Positions 56,271 to 64,000 of a DNA stretch of 64,000 bases are shown in pieces. Numbering within the stretch: position 1 is the stretch's first letter; every line of letters starts with the position of its first letter. The stretch is from Xanthomonas hortorum pv. pelargonii (lineage in GTDB: Bacteria; Pseudomonadota; Gammaproteobacteria; Xanthomonadales; Xanthomonadaceae): NCBI RefSeq assembly GCF_024499015.1, contig NZ_CP098604.1, positions 4,526,001-4,590,000 on the forward strand. The letters run 5' to 3'. The translations under genes were made by a program, and so were the position numbers. Below the pieces are notes generated by a model. That model saw nothing but the letters and a program-made list of their open reading frames with translations. It was not told where the DNA came from and did not search any database.

Positions 56271-57983
56271 GTGAGCCAGCCCAGCGTGCGAGCCAGCGAA
56301 ACGCCAGCCCAGCGCCGTCAACGCGGCCAATGGCTGGATGCACTTGCCGCACCGGCCGCGCGTGCCAAGCGGCTGGCGGGTATGGCGGTGGCGTTGTCGG
56401 GCGTGCTGCTACTGGCGCAGGCGGCGGCGATCGCCTGGTTGCTGCAGGCGGTGCTGGTGCAGCATCTGTCACTGCTGCACTTACGCGATGTGGGTGTGGG
56501 GTTGTTGGCTGTGCTGCTGGGGCGTGCGCTGCTCAATGCCTGGGCGCAGTCGCTGACCGGCGAGGTAGCCGATGTGGCCAAGCGCGAACTGCGGGCACGC
56601 ATCGCACGCCGGTTGGTGCAGCACGGCCCGGTGTGGTTGCGCCGCCAACGCAGCGGCGAACTGGGCGAATTGAGCCTGGCGCATACCGATGCGCTGGAAG
56701 GCTATTTCGTCGGCTACCAGCTCGCACGCACCGAGATGATGCTGGTGCCGCCGCTGATTTTGATCGCGGTGTTTTCGGTCGACTGGGTGGTGGGCCTGGT
56801 GTTGCTGCTGACCGCGCCGCTGATTCCGTTCTTCATGATGCTGGTGGGTTGGGGCGCCGAAGCGGCGGGGCGCGAGCAACTTGGCGAGCTGGCGCGGATG
56901 GGCGGGCACTTTGCCGATCGCCTCAAGGGCCTGGGCCTGCTGCGTGTGTACGGGCGCGGCGAAGCCGAGTTGAGCGGCATTGCCGCTGCGGCCGAAGGCG
57001 TGCGCGAGCGCTCGCTCAAGGTGCTGCGCATCGCGTTCCTGTCGTCCACGGTGCTGGAATTCTTCGCCTCGGTGAGCGTGGCGATCGTGGCGCTGTATTT
57101 CGGCCTGAGTTATCTGGGCATGCTCGATCTGCACGGCTTGCCGACGCTGGGCGCGGGCATGTTCTGCCTGCTGCTGGCACCGGAATTCTTTGCGCCGCTG
57201 CGGCGGCTGGCCGCGCATTACCACGACCGTGCCAATGCCCTGGCGGCGGTGGCCGAAGCCGAGCGCTTGCTGGAAGGCTTCGAGCCGCCCGCAAGCACGC
57301 AAGCAGCCACGGTGCCGCCGCGTGCATTGGAACCGGCGCAGGCACATGCGCCCCTGTTGCAGGCGCGTGGAGTGGCATTGCGTCCACCGGGCGCGCCACA
57401 CGTGGTGGTGGAGGATTTTTCGCTGATCTTGCAGCCCGGGCAGCGCGTGGCCGTGATCGGTGCAAGCGGCAGCGGCAAGAGCACGTTGCTTGAAGGGCTG
57501 GCCGGCTGGCTTGCACCCGAGGCGGGCAGCATTGTGCTGCGTCCGGGTGCACGCATCGGCTATGCCACGCAGCGGCCGTATCTGTTTCACGGCAGCATCG
57601 CCGACAACCTGCGCCTGGCCGATCCACAGGCCAGCGATGCGCGGCTGCATGCAGTGGCCGATGCTGCGCAAGTGATGCGCTTTGCCGCGCAGTTGCCGGC
57701 CGGCCTGGACACGGTGATCGGCGAGCGCGGCTTCGGGCTCTCCGGTGGCGAGGCGCGTCGTGTGGCGCTGGCGCGGCTGTTGCTGCGCGAGCCGGACCTG
57801 TTGCTGCTGGACGAGCCCACCGCGTTTCTCGACCCCGACACCGAAGCGGAATTGCTGCGCACGCTGGGAGTGTTCGCACGCGGCCGCGCGGTGATCCTGG
57901 CCACGCACAGCGCTGCGGTGATGCGCTGGGCCGATACGGTGATCGATCTGCGCGGCGTCACCGTCGCAGCGGAGCTGCCATGA
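56271..57983 (+). CDS. cydD: Cysteine/glutathione ABC exporter subunit CydD
   Basis: Half of the CydDC thiol exporter needed to assemble cytochrome bd. 570 residues from GTG 56271 (AGGGAG 5 bp upstream; the huge frame upstream is a cydA shadow). Six-helix membrane domain, then ATPase with Walker A GASGSGKST, LSGGEARRVALARLLL and LLLDEPTAFLD. Overlaps cydC by ATGA. Confidence 0.93.
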   Translation: MSQPSVRASETPAQRRQRGQWLDALAAPAARAKRLAGMAVALSGVLLLAQAAAIAWLLQAVLVQHLSLLHLRDVGVGLLAVLLGRALLNAWAQSLTGEVADVAKRELRARIARRLVQHGPVWLRRQRSGELGELSLAHTDALEGYFVGYQLARTEMMLVPPLILIAVFSVDWVVGLVLLLTAPLIPFFMMLVGWGAEAAGREQLGELARMGGHFADRLKGLGLLRVYGRGEAELSGIAAAAEGVRERSLKVLRIAFLSSTVLEFFASVSVAIVALYFGLSYLGMLDLHGLPTLGAGMFCLLLAPEFFAPLRRLAAHYHDRANALAAVAEAERLLEGFEPPASTQAATVPPRALEPAQAHAPLLQARGVALRPPGAPHVVVEDFSLILQPGQRVAVIGASGSGKSTLLEGLAGWLAPEAGSIVLRPGARIGYATQRPYLFHGSIADNLRLADPQASDARLHAVADAAQVMRFAAQLPAGLDTVIGERGFGLSGGEARRVALARLLLREPDLLLLDEPTAFLDPDTEAELLRTLGVFARGRAVILATHSAAVMRWADTVIDLRGVTVAAELP

Positions 57984-59655
57984 ACAGCACGCCCCCGATC
58001 GCCTGCGCGATGTATTCCGCCGGCATGCCTGGCGCCTGCTGCTGTCCGCGCTGTTGGTGCTGGTCACCATGCTGGCGGGCGTGGGCTTGCTCGGCCTGTC
58101 CGGCAGCTTTCTGACCGCCGCGGCATTGGCGGGTGTTGCAGGCATGGGCACGGGTTTCAATTTCTTCTCGCCCTCGGCCGGCATTCGCGCGCTGACCTTT
58201 GCGCGCATCGTTTCGCGTTATGGCGAAAAATTGATCGGCCACGACGCCACGCTGCGCATCGCGCGGGACCTGCGCGTGTGGTTCTTCCGCCGTGCGTTGC
58301 CGCTTGCGCCAGGCCGGTTGTCGGCCACGCGCACCGGCGATCTGCTGGCGCGCCTGATGTCCGATATCGGCGAAGTCGATGGCCTGAGCGTGCGTGCACT
58401 GGCGCCGTTGACCGCGTTGCTGGGCATCTGGCTTGCCGGTGTGATGGCTTCGGCGCTGATCTATCCACCCGCCGCGCTGTTGCTGATGGTGCTCGGCGTG
58501 GTCATCGGTGGCGTGGTGCCGTGGCAGGTGGCACGCGGCGGCGCGCAGCGCGAACAGCTGCGCGCGCAGCAACGCACCGCATTGCGGACGCAGGCCTTCG
58601 AAGGGCTGGAAGGTGCAGCCGATCTCACCGCAGTCGATGCGCAAGGTGCCTGGCTGCATCAGGTCGATGCAGCGGCGGCGGCCGTTGTCGATGGCGACCG
58701 CATTCAACGCCGGCGCTTGATCGGCGGCAATCTGCTGCACGCCGTCTGTGGCGGCATCGGCTTGGCCGGCATGTTGTGGCTTGGGTTGAGTGCGACTGAG
58801 CGCGGATTGATTGCGGCAGAAATGGCGTCCGGCTTGGTATTCCTGACGATGGCGTTGCTGGAAGTGTGGGCCGGCGCCGGCCTCGCCTTGCAGGCACTGC
58901 AGAGCGCACGCGTTGCGGTCAAACGCCTGCAGTCCATCGTCGATCAGGCGCCGTCGGTCGTCGATCCGCCGCACGCCACGGATGCGCCACGCAGCGGCAC
59001 GCTGCAGCTGCATCAGGTCAGCTTTGCGTGGCCGGGCAGCGTGCGTCCGGTGCTGCAGGCGCTCGATCTGACGCTGGCGCCTGGCGAACGCATCGCCATC
59101 AGCGGCGACAGCGGTAGCGGCAAGAGCACCTTGTCCGCGTTGCTGCTGCGCTTGTGGGACCCGCAGGCCGGGCAGGTAACGTACGCCGATATCGACCTGT
59201 GCCAATTCGCACAGACGCAATGGCATCGACGCATCGCCTGGCTGCCGCAGAACGCCCCGGTTTTTGCCGGCACGCTGCGCGAAAATCTGCTGATTGGCGA
59301 TGCCAGCGCCAGCGATGCCGCGATGTGGACTGTGCTGGATCAGGTGCGGCTGGGCGAGTGGGCCACTGCACAAAACGGCCTGGACACCTGGGTCGGCGAA
59401 AACGGCGCCACGCTTTCTGCCGGACAGGCGCGCCGGCTCGCGCTCGCACGTGCATTGCTGCGCGACGCACCGATCCTGTTGCTGGACGAACCCACCGACG
59501 GCCTGGACGTAGACACCGCACACGCGTTGTTGCTGGATCTATCCACCGCACTCGGCGAGCGCAGCCTGGTGATGATCACCCACGACAGCGTGCCGGCCGG
59601 CGTGGTGCAGCGGCGGTATCGCATGCGCGCGGGTGTGTTGGAGCCGTTGCTCTGA
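57980..59655 (+). CDS. cydC: ABC exporter subunit CydC, apparent frameshift near start
   Basis: Second half of the CydDC exporter: membrane domain, Walker A GDSGSGKST, LSAGQARRLALARALL, LLLDEPTDGLD. The expected ATG (57980) overlaps the cydD stop, but its frame leaves the conserved one after the C5 run at 57992-57996. One more C would read MNSTPPDRLRDVFRRH and continue into the conserved WRLLLSALLVLVTMLAG. Without it, translation would have to begin at TTG 58054, GTG 58057 or ATG 58069, none with a ribosome site, losing part of the first membrane helix. Confidence 0.8.
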
Positions 59656-59703
59656 GGCGTTTCTTCCACTGCGCCAGCAGCGAATAGGTGGTGACCCGTG
59701 CTA

Positions 59704-59735
59704 TGTCGTGCGGGTGAGGTGTCGTGCGGGTGAGG
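59704..59735 (+). repeat. 16-bp tandem repeat, two copies
   Basis: TGTCGTGCGGGTGAGG is repeated directly with no gap in the short space between the convergent cydC and DUF1294 genes. No coding role. Confidence 0.8.
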
Positions 59736-59790
59736 CGTTGCAGGTCTTGGCATCGATTTCTTGCACGCACCGGCATCGCACGCGCGTCGC

Positions 59791-60213
59791 TCAATTAAGC
59801 AACGCGTGTAACGCAGCCATCAGCGCAGGTTGGCGCAATGCCAGAAACAACATGGCGACGTTCACCACGACGATGATCCAGAACCGCAGCTGGAAGGCCG
59901 TCTTGCTGGATTTATGACGGAACAGCGCCTGCGCCAACAAGGCGCCTGGCCATCCGCCGAGCAGCGCGATGATGTGCAAGGTCGCTTCCGGTGTTCGTCG
60001 CCGGCCGCGCTGTGCTGCGGTCTTGTCGCGCCGGTAAAGGATCATCGCCAGCACGCTCGCCACCGCGTACCACAGCGCCAGCAGCGCTGGTAATCGACCT
60101 GTAGCCACCATCGCGGCCATGCCGATCAGAAACAGCATGGCCAGCGTCTTGCGCGGCAGGCCACCACGCTGCGGCAGGTCACGACGCCGTTGCACGGTTC
60201 TGGAAATCAGCAA
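59791..60213 (-). CDS. DUF1294 membrane protein
   Basis: Up to 140 residues with three or four hydrophobic helices; YRRDKTAAQRGRRRTPEATL and ALLGGWPGALLAQALFRHKS are diagnostic for DUF1294. Only non-ATG starts are available: TTG 60213, overlapping the metX stop, or GTG 60195. In many bacteria this domain follows a cold-shock domain; here it stands alone. Function unknown. Confidence 0.85.
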   Translation of the reverse strand: MLISRTVQRRRDLPQRGGLPRKTLAMLFLIGMAAMVATGRLPALLALWYAVASVLAMILYRRDKTAAQRGRRRTPEATLHIIALLGGWPGALLAQALFRHKSSKTAFQLRFWIIVVVNVAMLFLALRQPALMAALHALLN

Positions 60214-61407
60214 GCGTCCAGAAAGTTGCGCACGGCCGGACCGAAGCGCGCGAAATCGACTAGAAAGGCATCGTGGCCCTGTGGCGAATCCAGCCCGAGG
60301 AACTGGGCATCGGCACCGCCGGCGCGCAGGCCTTCGGCGATCTGTTCCTGTTGCTGCACGGGAAACAGGATGTCGGTATTGGCACCGATCGCCAGCGCGC
60401 GCGCGATGCGGATCTGCGCCAGGCCGGCCAGCACCGTGGCGTCGGTTGAGACGCCTGTGTCTGGCTTGGCGGCGAGGTGTGCGCTGTCGACCTGCATGCC
60501 ATCGACACGCGCGTCAACGGCCGGCTTGTCGTCTACGTACTCGGCCAGATCGAACCAGTCCATCGAGCGACTCAGATACAGATAGCAATTAGGATCGAAA
60601 AAGCGCACGAAGCGGCGTGCGTGACCTTCCAGATAACTTTCGACCTGGAATTCCAGGCCGAACGGGTCGTCAGCAGCCTGTTCGGAATCCAGCCGTACGC
60701 GGCCGAAGCGGCCGTCCCATTCCAGCGCGGAGCGGTAGGTGATCACGCCGAGTTTGCGCGCCATACGCATGCCCGATTCGGGATAACGGGTGTCGTCGTA
60801 GTGGCCGCCGTTCCAGTGCGGATCCAGGCGGATGGCTTCGCGCTGCAACGAGCGGATCGCGATCGAGAACGGCAACGCCTGCGCGCTGCCGGAGATATTG
60901 ATGTGGCTGCGCGCGATGCCTTGGTGCCGCAGCAACAATGCCAACGCGGTCATGCCACCCATCGAGTTGCCGATCAGGCAGGCCAGTTGTTCGATGCCTA
61001 ACGCGCGCACGACATCGGCGGCGGCATCGGCCACGTCTTCGATCGACAATTCCGGGAAGCTCAGGCGATACAGCGCGCCGGTGGCGGGGTCGATCGAGGC
61101 CGGGCCGGTCGAGCCCTTGCAACTGCCCAGGGAATTGACGCACACCACGAACCAGCGCTCGGTATCGATCGGCTTGCCTGGCCCGAGCATCGCTTCCCAC
61201 CAACCCGGCTCGGGATTGGCTTGATTTGCCGCAGCATGCGCGTTGGGCGACAACCCGGTGACGATCAACACCGCATTGCTGCGATCGGCGGCCAGCGTGC
61301 CCCAGGTTTCGTAGGCGACGTGCGCCTGGTGCAGCGCGCCGCCACGCTTCATCGGAAACGGCGAGGGCAGGGCGTGGAAGCGCGTGCCGGGGGATGAATT
61401 CAGTCAT
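60207..61407 (-). CDS. metX: Homoserine O-acyltransferase family (MetX), apparent frameshift near start
   Basis: Alpha/beta hydrolase that acylates homoserine (methionine synthesis); some Xanthomonadales MetX-like proteins are instead serine O-succinyltransferases, which cannot be excluded. Nucleophile in IGNSMGGMTAL, acid in GANTDILFP, His in SPQGHDAFL. The expected N-terminus MTEFIP (ATG 61407) is out of frame after the five-base C run (61389-61393, read on minus); the intact frame begins at ATG 61352 and gives 381 residues. A roughly 30-residue stretch (about 275-305, DDKPAVDARVDGMQVDSAHL) looks like a family-atypical insertion. Confidence 0.82.
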
Positions 61408-61529
61408 GTCGCAATTCTATCTGCCATGGCACGCGCCGGGAGCAGGATGGGAATGGGGAATCGGTTTGAGCCCTTGCGCTGTGTGATGCCAGCCCTCAGA
61501 GCGGCGGATCTTCGGCCTGGCTGCAGGGC

Positions 61530-61631
61530 CCTTGCCCGCCCACCATCGCGGGACACGCCGCAAGTACGTCCGTGTAGGCTCTTACGCGGCATCCATGCCG
61601 CGTAAGGTCCCGCGACGGTGGGCGGGCAAGG
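61530..61631 (+). repeat. Structured repeat A, locus 4
   Basis: A element nearly identical to locus 1, again followed by CAGTCGAGATGGTCGGTGTG. The gap 61408-62102 holds this pair, a GGGAATGGGGAATCGG motif at 61446, and no credible gene. Confidence 0.9.
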
Positions 61632-61793
61632 ACCAGTCGAGATGGTCGGTGTGCATGGTGCAAGCGATGCATGACGTACTTCTAATGCGCTAGATTAATG
61701 CGCTAGATCTCATGTGGTTGCAGCCCGTACTAGCAAGCCAATGCAACCCGCGAGATGACCCGCTTTTACTTGGCTACCGACCAACTTCCTGGT

Positions 61794-61896
61794 GCGGTGT
61801 CCTTGCCGATTGCGGGACCGTGTGGCGGCATGGATGCCGCCACCGAGCCTACATGGACGTACTTGCGGCGTGTCCCGCGAGCGGCGAGGGCATCGC
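61794..61896 (+). repeat. Structured repeat B, locus 4
   Basis: B element 162 bp after A, same orientation as loci 1 and 2. The outer right arm has decayed (GCGAGGGCATCGC). A degenerate GCAGCTAACACAACG near 61940 may be a remnant of the terminal motif seen at loci 2 and 3. Confidence 0.87.
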
Positions 61897-62102
61897 GCCC
61901 TCGACCAACGCGGCTTGGGACCATCCAGATGACGTTGGTAGCAGCTAACACAACGATGGCGCAGCCGTTACTCGGTGCGGCATGTGATAAGTGACACTCC
62001 GATTCCTCTGCGCCGTCCACATCGGCCTTACGACTGCGCGCTACGTTTTGTGGCCGCTCTTCGTCTATTGGCTCAAGCGTCGCAACGAAACATGGCGAGC
62101 AA

Positions 62103-63116
62103 TCAGCGCCCGATCACCAACTCCACTGGCGCATCGGCAGGCAGTGCCACCATCACTGGCGCGCTTTCCACATCGTCGGTCTGGCGCATTGCGTTGCCGC
62201 TGCGCGACAGCCGTGCCAGCACCTGCACTTTGTCCAGCGACGCCAGCGTGCGCGTTGGCATCGGGCTGTCGCCATCGTCCAGGGTGATGGTCAACGGCAG
62301 CTCGCTCAGCGCGTGTTTTTCCACCGCTACCGGCATCGGGGTCTCTGCGGCACGTGCGATGACGAACACGCTGGTGTCGCCGGGCAAGCCGGCGCGTTTG
62401 GCGAACTCGGCATCCAGCGTCACGCGCACCTGGATGCGTTTGCCACTGGTCGTATTTGTAGCAGGCACAGCCGGTGCCTGGATCGGCGCCAGGCTGGCTT
62501 CCTGGCGTGCGGCGTTGATCTGTTCAAGCAGGCCGGGGCGGGTAGAGGCATCGACCACAGCGAGCAACGGCGTCCAGGTCTCGCTGGCCTTGGCCGGCTG
62601 ACCGGCCTGGCGCTGCACCACACCGAGAAACCAGCGTGCGCGTTGATGGTCCGGTTGCACCGCCAACGCATGTTCGAGCAGGCGCATGGCCTGCGGGTCG
62701 GGGCGCCCGCTGTCGTCGGCGAGCATGCGCGATTGCGCGGCAGCCACCAGCACGTCCGGCTCATCCGGGCGCAACGCAACCGCGCGCGCAAATGCATCGC
62801 GCGCTTGCGCGAATTGCTGTTGGCTGGACAGCGAGCGGCCCAGCAATACCCAGCCTTCGGCCTGATCGGGATTGCGCGCCAGTGCCGCGCGCAGTTGCAC
62901 GATGGCTTCGTCCAGCGAGCGTGGTGTGGCCGGTCGATTGGCCGGCTGTTCGATCGCGCTCGGCGTGCCGACCAGCCAATACAAGGCCGCGCTCGCCGCC
63001 AGCAACAACACCGCGACGCTGGTAGCCAGACCGCGTGTCTGGCGCCACAGCGGCCGCAGCGCCACACCAAAGGCCAGCAATGCCAGTAACACCACCGCAA
63101 CGACGAAGCCAACCAT
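62103..63116 (-). CDS. ccmI: Cytochrome c maturation protein CcmI
   Basis: Apocytochrome chaperone of the Ccm system. 337 residues: two N-terminal membrane helices (VGFVVAVVLLALLAFGVALR, SVAVLLLAASAALYWLVG) flanking a short cytoplasmic loop, TPR repeats (about 70-200; AEGWVLLGRSLSSQQQFAQA), and a C-terminal beta-domain. ATG 63116 overlaps the ccmH stop (TGATG). Last gene of ccmG-ccmH-ccmI. Confidence 0.92.
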   Translation of the reverse strand: MVGFVVAVVLLALLAFGVALRPLWRQTRGLATSVAVLLLAASAALYWLVGTPSAIEQPANRPATPRSLDEAIVQLRAALARNPDQAEGWVLLGRSLSSQQQFAQARDAFARAVALRPDEPDVLVAAAQSRMLADDSGRPDPQAMRLLEHALAVQPDHQRARWFLGVVQRQAGQPAKASETWTPLLAVVDASTRPGLLEQINAARQEASLAPIQAPAVPATNTTSGKRIQVRVTLDAEFAKRAGLPGDTSVFVIARAAETPMPVAVEKHALSELPLTITLDDGDSPMPTRTLASLDKVQVLARLSRSGNAMRQTDDVESAPVMVALPADAPVELVIGR

Positions 63117-63550
63117 CACCACTCCTGCTCATCGGCGGGCAAGGCGGGCGCAGCAACGCTGCGTCTGCGCACCACGAACACAACCGCGCCACCGCCCAGC
63201 AACAACACCAGCAGCGGGCCGAACCACAGCAACCAGGTGCGCGATTCCACCCGCGGGCGATACAGCACGAACTCGCCGTAACGGGCGACCAGAAACTGGC
63301 GGATCTGCCTATCGCTGCGGCCTTCGTGCATCAACGCCAACACTTCGCGGCGCAGGTCCTGGGCGATTTGCGCATTGGAATCGGCCAGCGACTGGTTCTG
63401 GCATTGCACGCAACGTAATTCGGCGGTCAACGCGTGGAAGCGTGCTTCTTCTTCGGCCGATGCGTAACGCAGCGGCGCCGGGTCGCCGACCGGCTGGGCC
63501 AGGGCCAGCCAGGGCAACAACAGCAGCGTCAGCAGCCAGGCGCGCATCAT
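63116..63550 (-). CDS. ccmH: Cytochrome c maturation protein CcmH
   Basis: Periplasmic thiol oxidoreductase that keeps apocytochrome CxxCH thiols ready for haem. 144 residues: signal sequence, LRCVQCQNQSLADSNAQIA with the redox CxxC pair, then a C-terminal anchor helix (TWLLWFGPLLVLLLGGGAVV). Start overlaps the ccmG stop (ATGA). Confidence 0.95.
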   Translation of the reverse strand: MMRAWLLTLLLLPWLALAQPVGDPAPLRYASAEEEARFHALTAELRCVQCQNQSLADSNAQIAQDLRREVLALMHEGRSDRQIRQFLVARYGEFVLYRPRVESRTWLLWFGPLLVLLLGGGAVVFVVRRRSVAAPALPADEQEW

Positions 63551-64000
63551 CGGCTGGTGTGCAGATCCGGTGCGGCGCTGGGCGAGCGTTCGATCTTGCT
63601 CAGCGCCGGAATCAGCTGGGTGTCGATGATGGATTGGGTGAGCATGCCGCTGTACTTCCAGCGCACCACGCCGCGCCCGTCGACCAGAAAGGTTTCCGGC
63701 GCCGCGGCAATACCGAAGTCGATCGCGGTACGGCCGTCTTTGTCGGCGACCACCAGCAGATACGGGTTGCCCAGTTGTTCGAGCCAGCGCAGCGCATCGG
63801 TGCGCTCGTCCTTCCAGTTGTAGCCGATCACGCGCACGCGCTTGGTCAGTGCGAAGCGGCTCAGCACCGGGTGTTCTTCGCGGCAGGCCGGGCACCAGCT
63901 GCCCCACACGTTGATGATGTAGGGGGCGCCGCGCAGCTCGCGCGCATGCACCACGATGCTGGGGTCGTGCAGCAGCGGCAGCGCGAAATCCGGCGCAGGC
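63547..64000 (-). CDS. dsbE: Thiol:disulfide interchange protein CcmG/DsbE, 5' end cut
   Basis: Thioredoxin-fold periplasmic reductant for CcmH and apocytochromes. The frame is open to base 64000, so the N-terminal anchor is outside; visible part starts PAPDFALPLLHD. Active site NVWGSWCPACREEHP, then GIAAAPETFLVDGRG with the cis-Pro loop. Confidence 0.93.
   Translation of the reverse strand, partial: PAPDFALPLLHDPSIVVHARELRGAPYIINVWGSWCPACREEHPVLSRFALTKRVRVIGYNWKDERTDALRWLEQLGNPYLLVVADKDGRTAIDFGIAAAPETFLVDGRGVVRWKYSGMLTQSIIDTQLIPALSKIERSPSAAPDLHTSR

Overview
The window is a GC-rich chromosomal segment of a Xanthomonas (plant-pathogenic Xanthomonadaceae). The evidence is the acetylated arginine pathway unique to this group and a few relatives (N-acetylornithine transcarbamylase, N-acetylcitrulline deacetylase and a fused NAG synthase/kinase), secreted pectinolytic enzymes with PIP-box promoters typical of the HrpX regulon, an alpha-amino acid ester hydrolase whose catalytic Ser174 falls at the position known for the X. 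citri enzyme, and several families of Xanthomonas-type interspersed repeats. I cannot fix the species from the sequence alone.

Layout. 0-17.3 kb is mostly housekeeping: the end of apt, dbpA, uup, a secreted-RNase/barstar pair, a superoxide dismutase, suhB/trmJ, a binding-protein plus GGDEF-EAL pair, epmB/efp, and a mtaD-ubiG-mupP-like run. 17.3-24 kb is an accessory virulence patch: polygalacturonase, an IS5-type insertion sequence, an AT-richer pectate lyase, and a secreted trypsin-like protein that lacks its catalytic histidine. Two of these genes have PIP boxes with a correctly spaced -10 box. 24-30 kb holds a flavin-type stress protein, small unknowns, a frameshifted SnoaL-like gene, and an ethanolamine permease/eutB/eutC operon. 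30-38 kb carries yidD-pyrC-M23 peptidase, a zinc-ligand-poor DksA with a histone-H1-like tail, MFS-sufE, and cysS. 38-49.5 kb is a long co-oriented arginine and proline biosynthesis cluster (argF', argG, argE', argB/A fusion, GNAT, argC, argH, cupin, YCII, proB, proA), preceded by a candidate transcription attenuator. 49.7-53 kb has the ester hydrolase, an MFS exporter and tRNA-Pro(CGG). 53-59.7 kb is the cytochrome bd module: cydABX on the minus strand and cydDC divergent, with a perfect FNR/Anr-type box between them. The end holds metX and the ccmG-ccmH-ccmI cytochrome c maturation genes.

The most unusual DNA is a pair of roughly 102-bp structured repeats (called A and B here). They occur together at four loci (3.9, 17.5, 20.0 and 61.5 kb), with conserved sequence between them. 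One copy sits inside a larger unit bounded by 24-bp inverted repeats, and that unit is itself interrupted by the IS. Three genes (cydC, metX and a SnoaL-like gene) carry apparent frameshifts, the first two in short poly-C runs next to their start codons. No CRISPR array, rRNA or phage module is visible.
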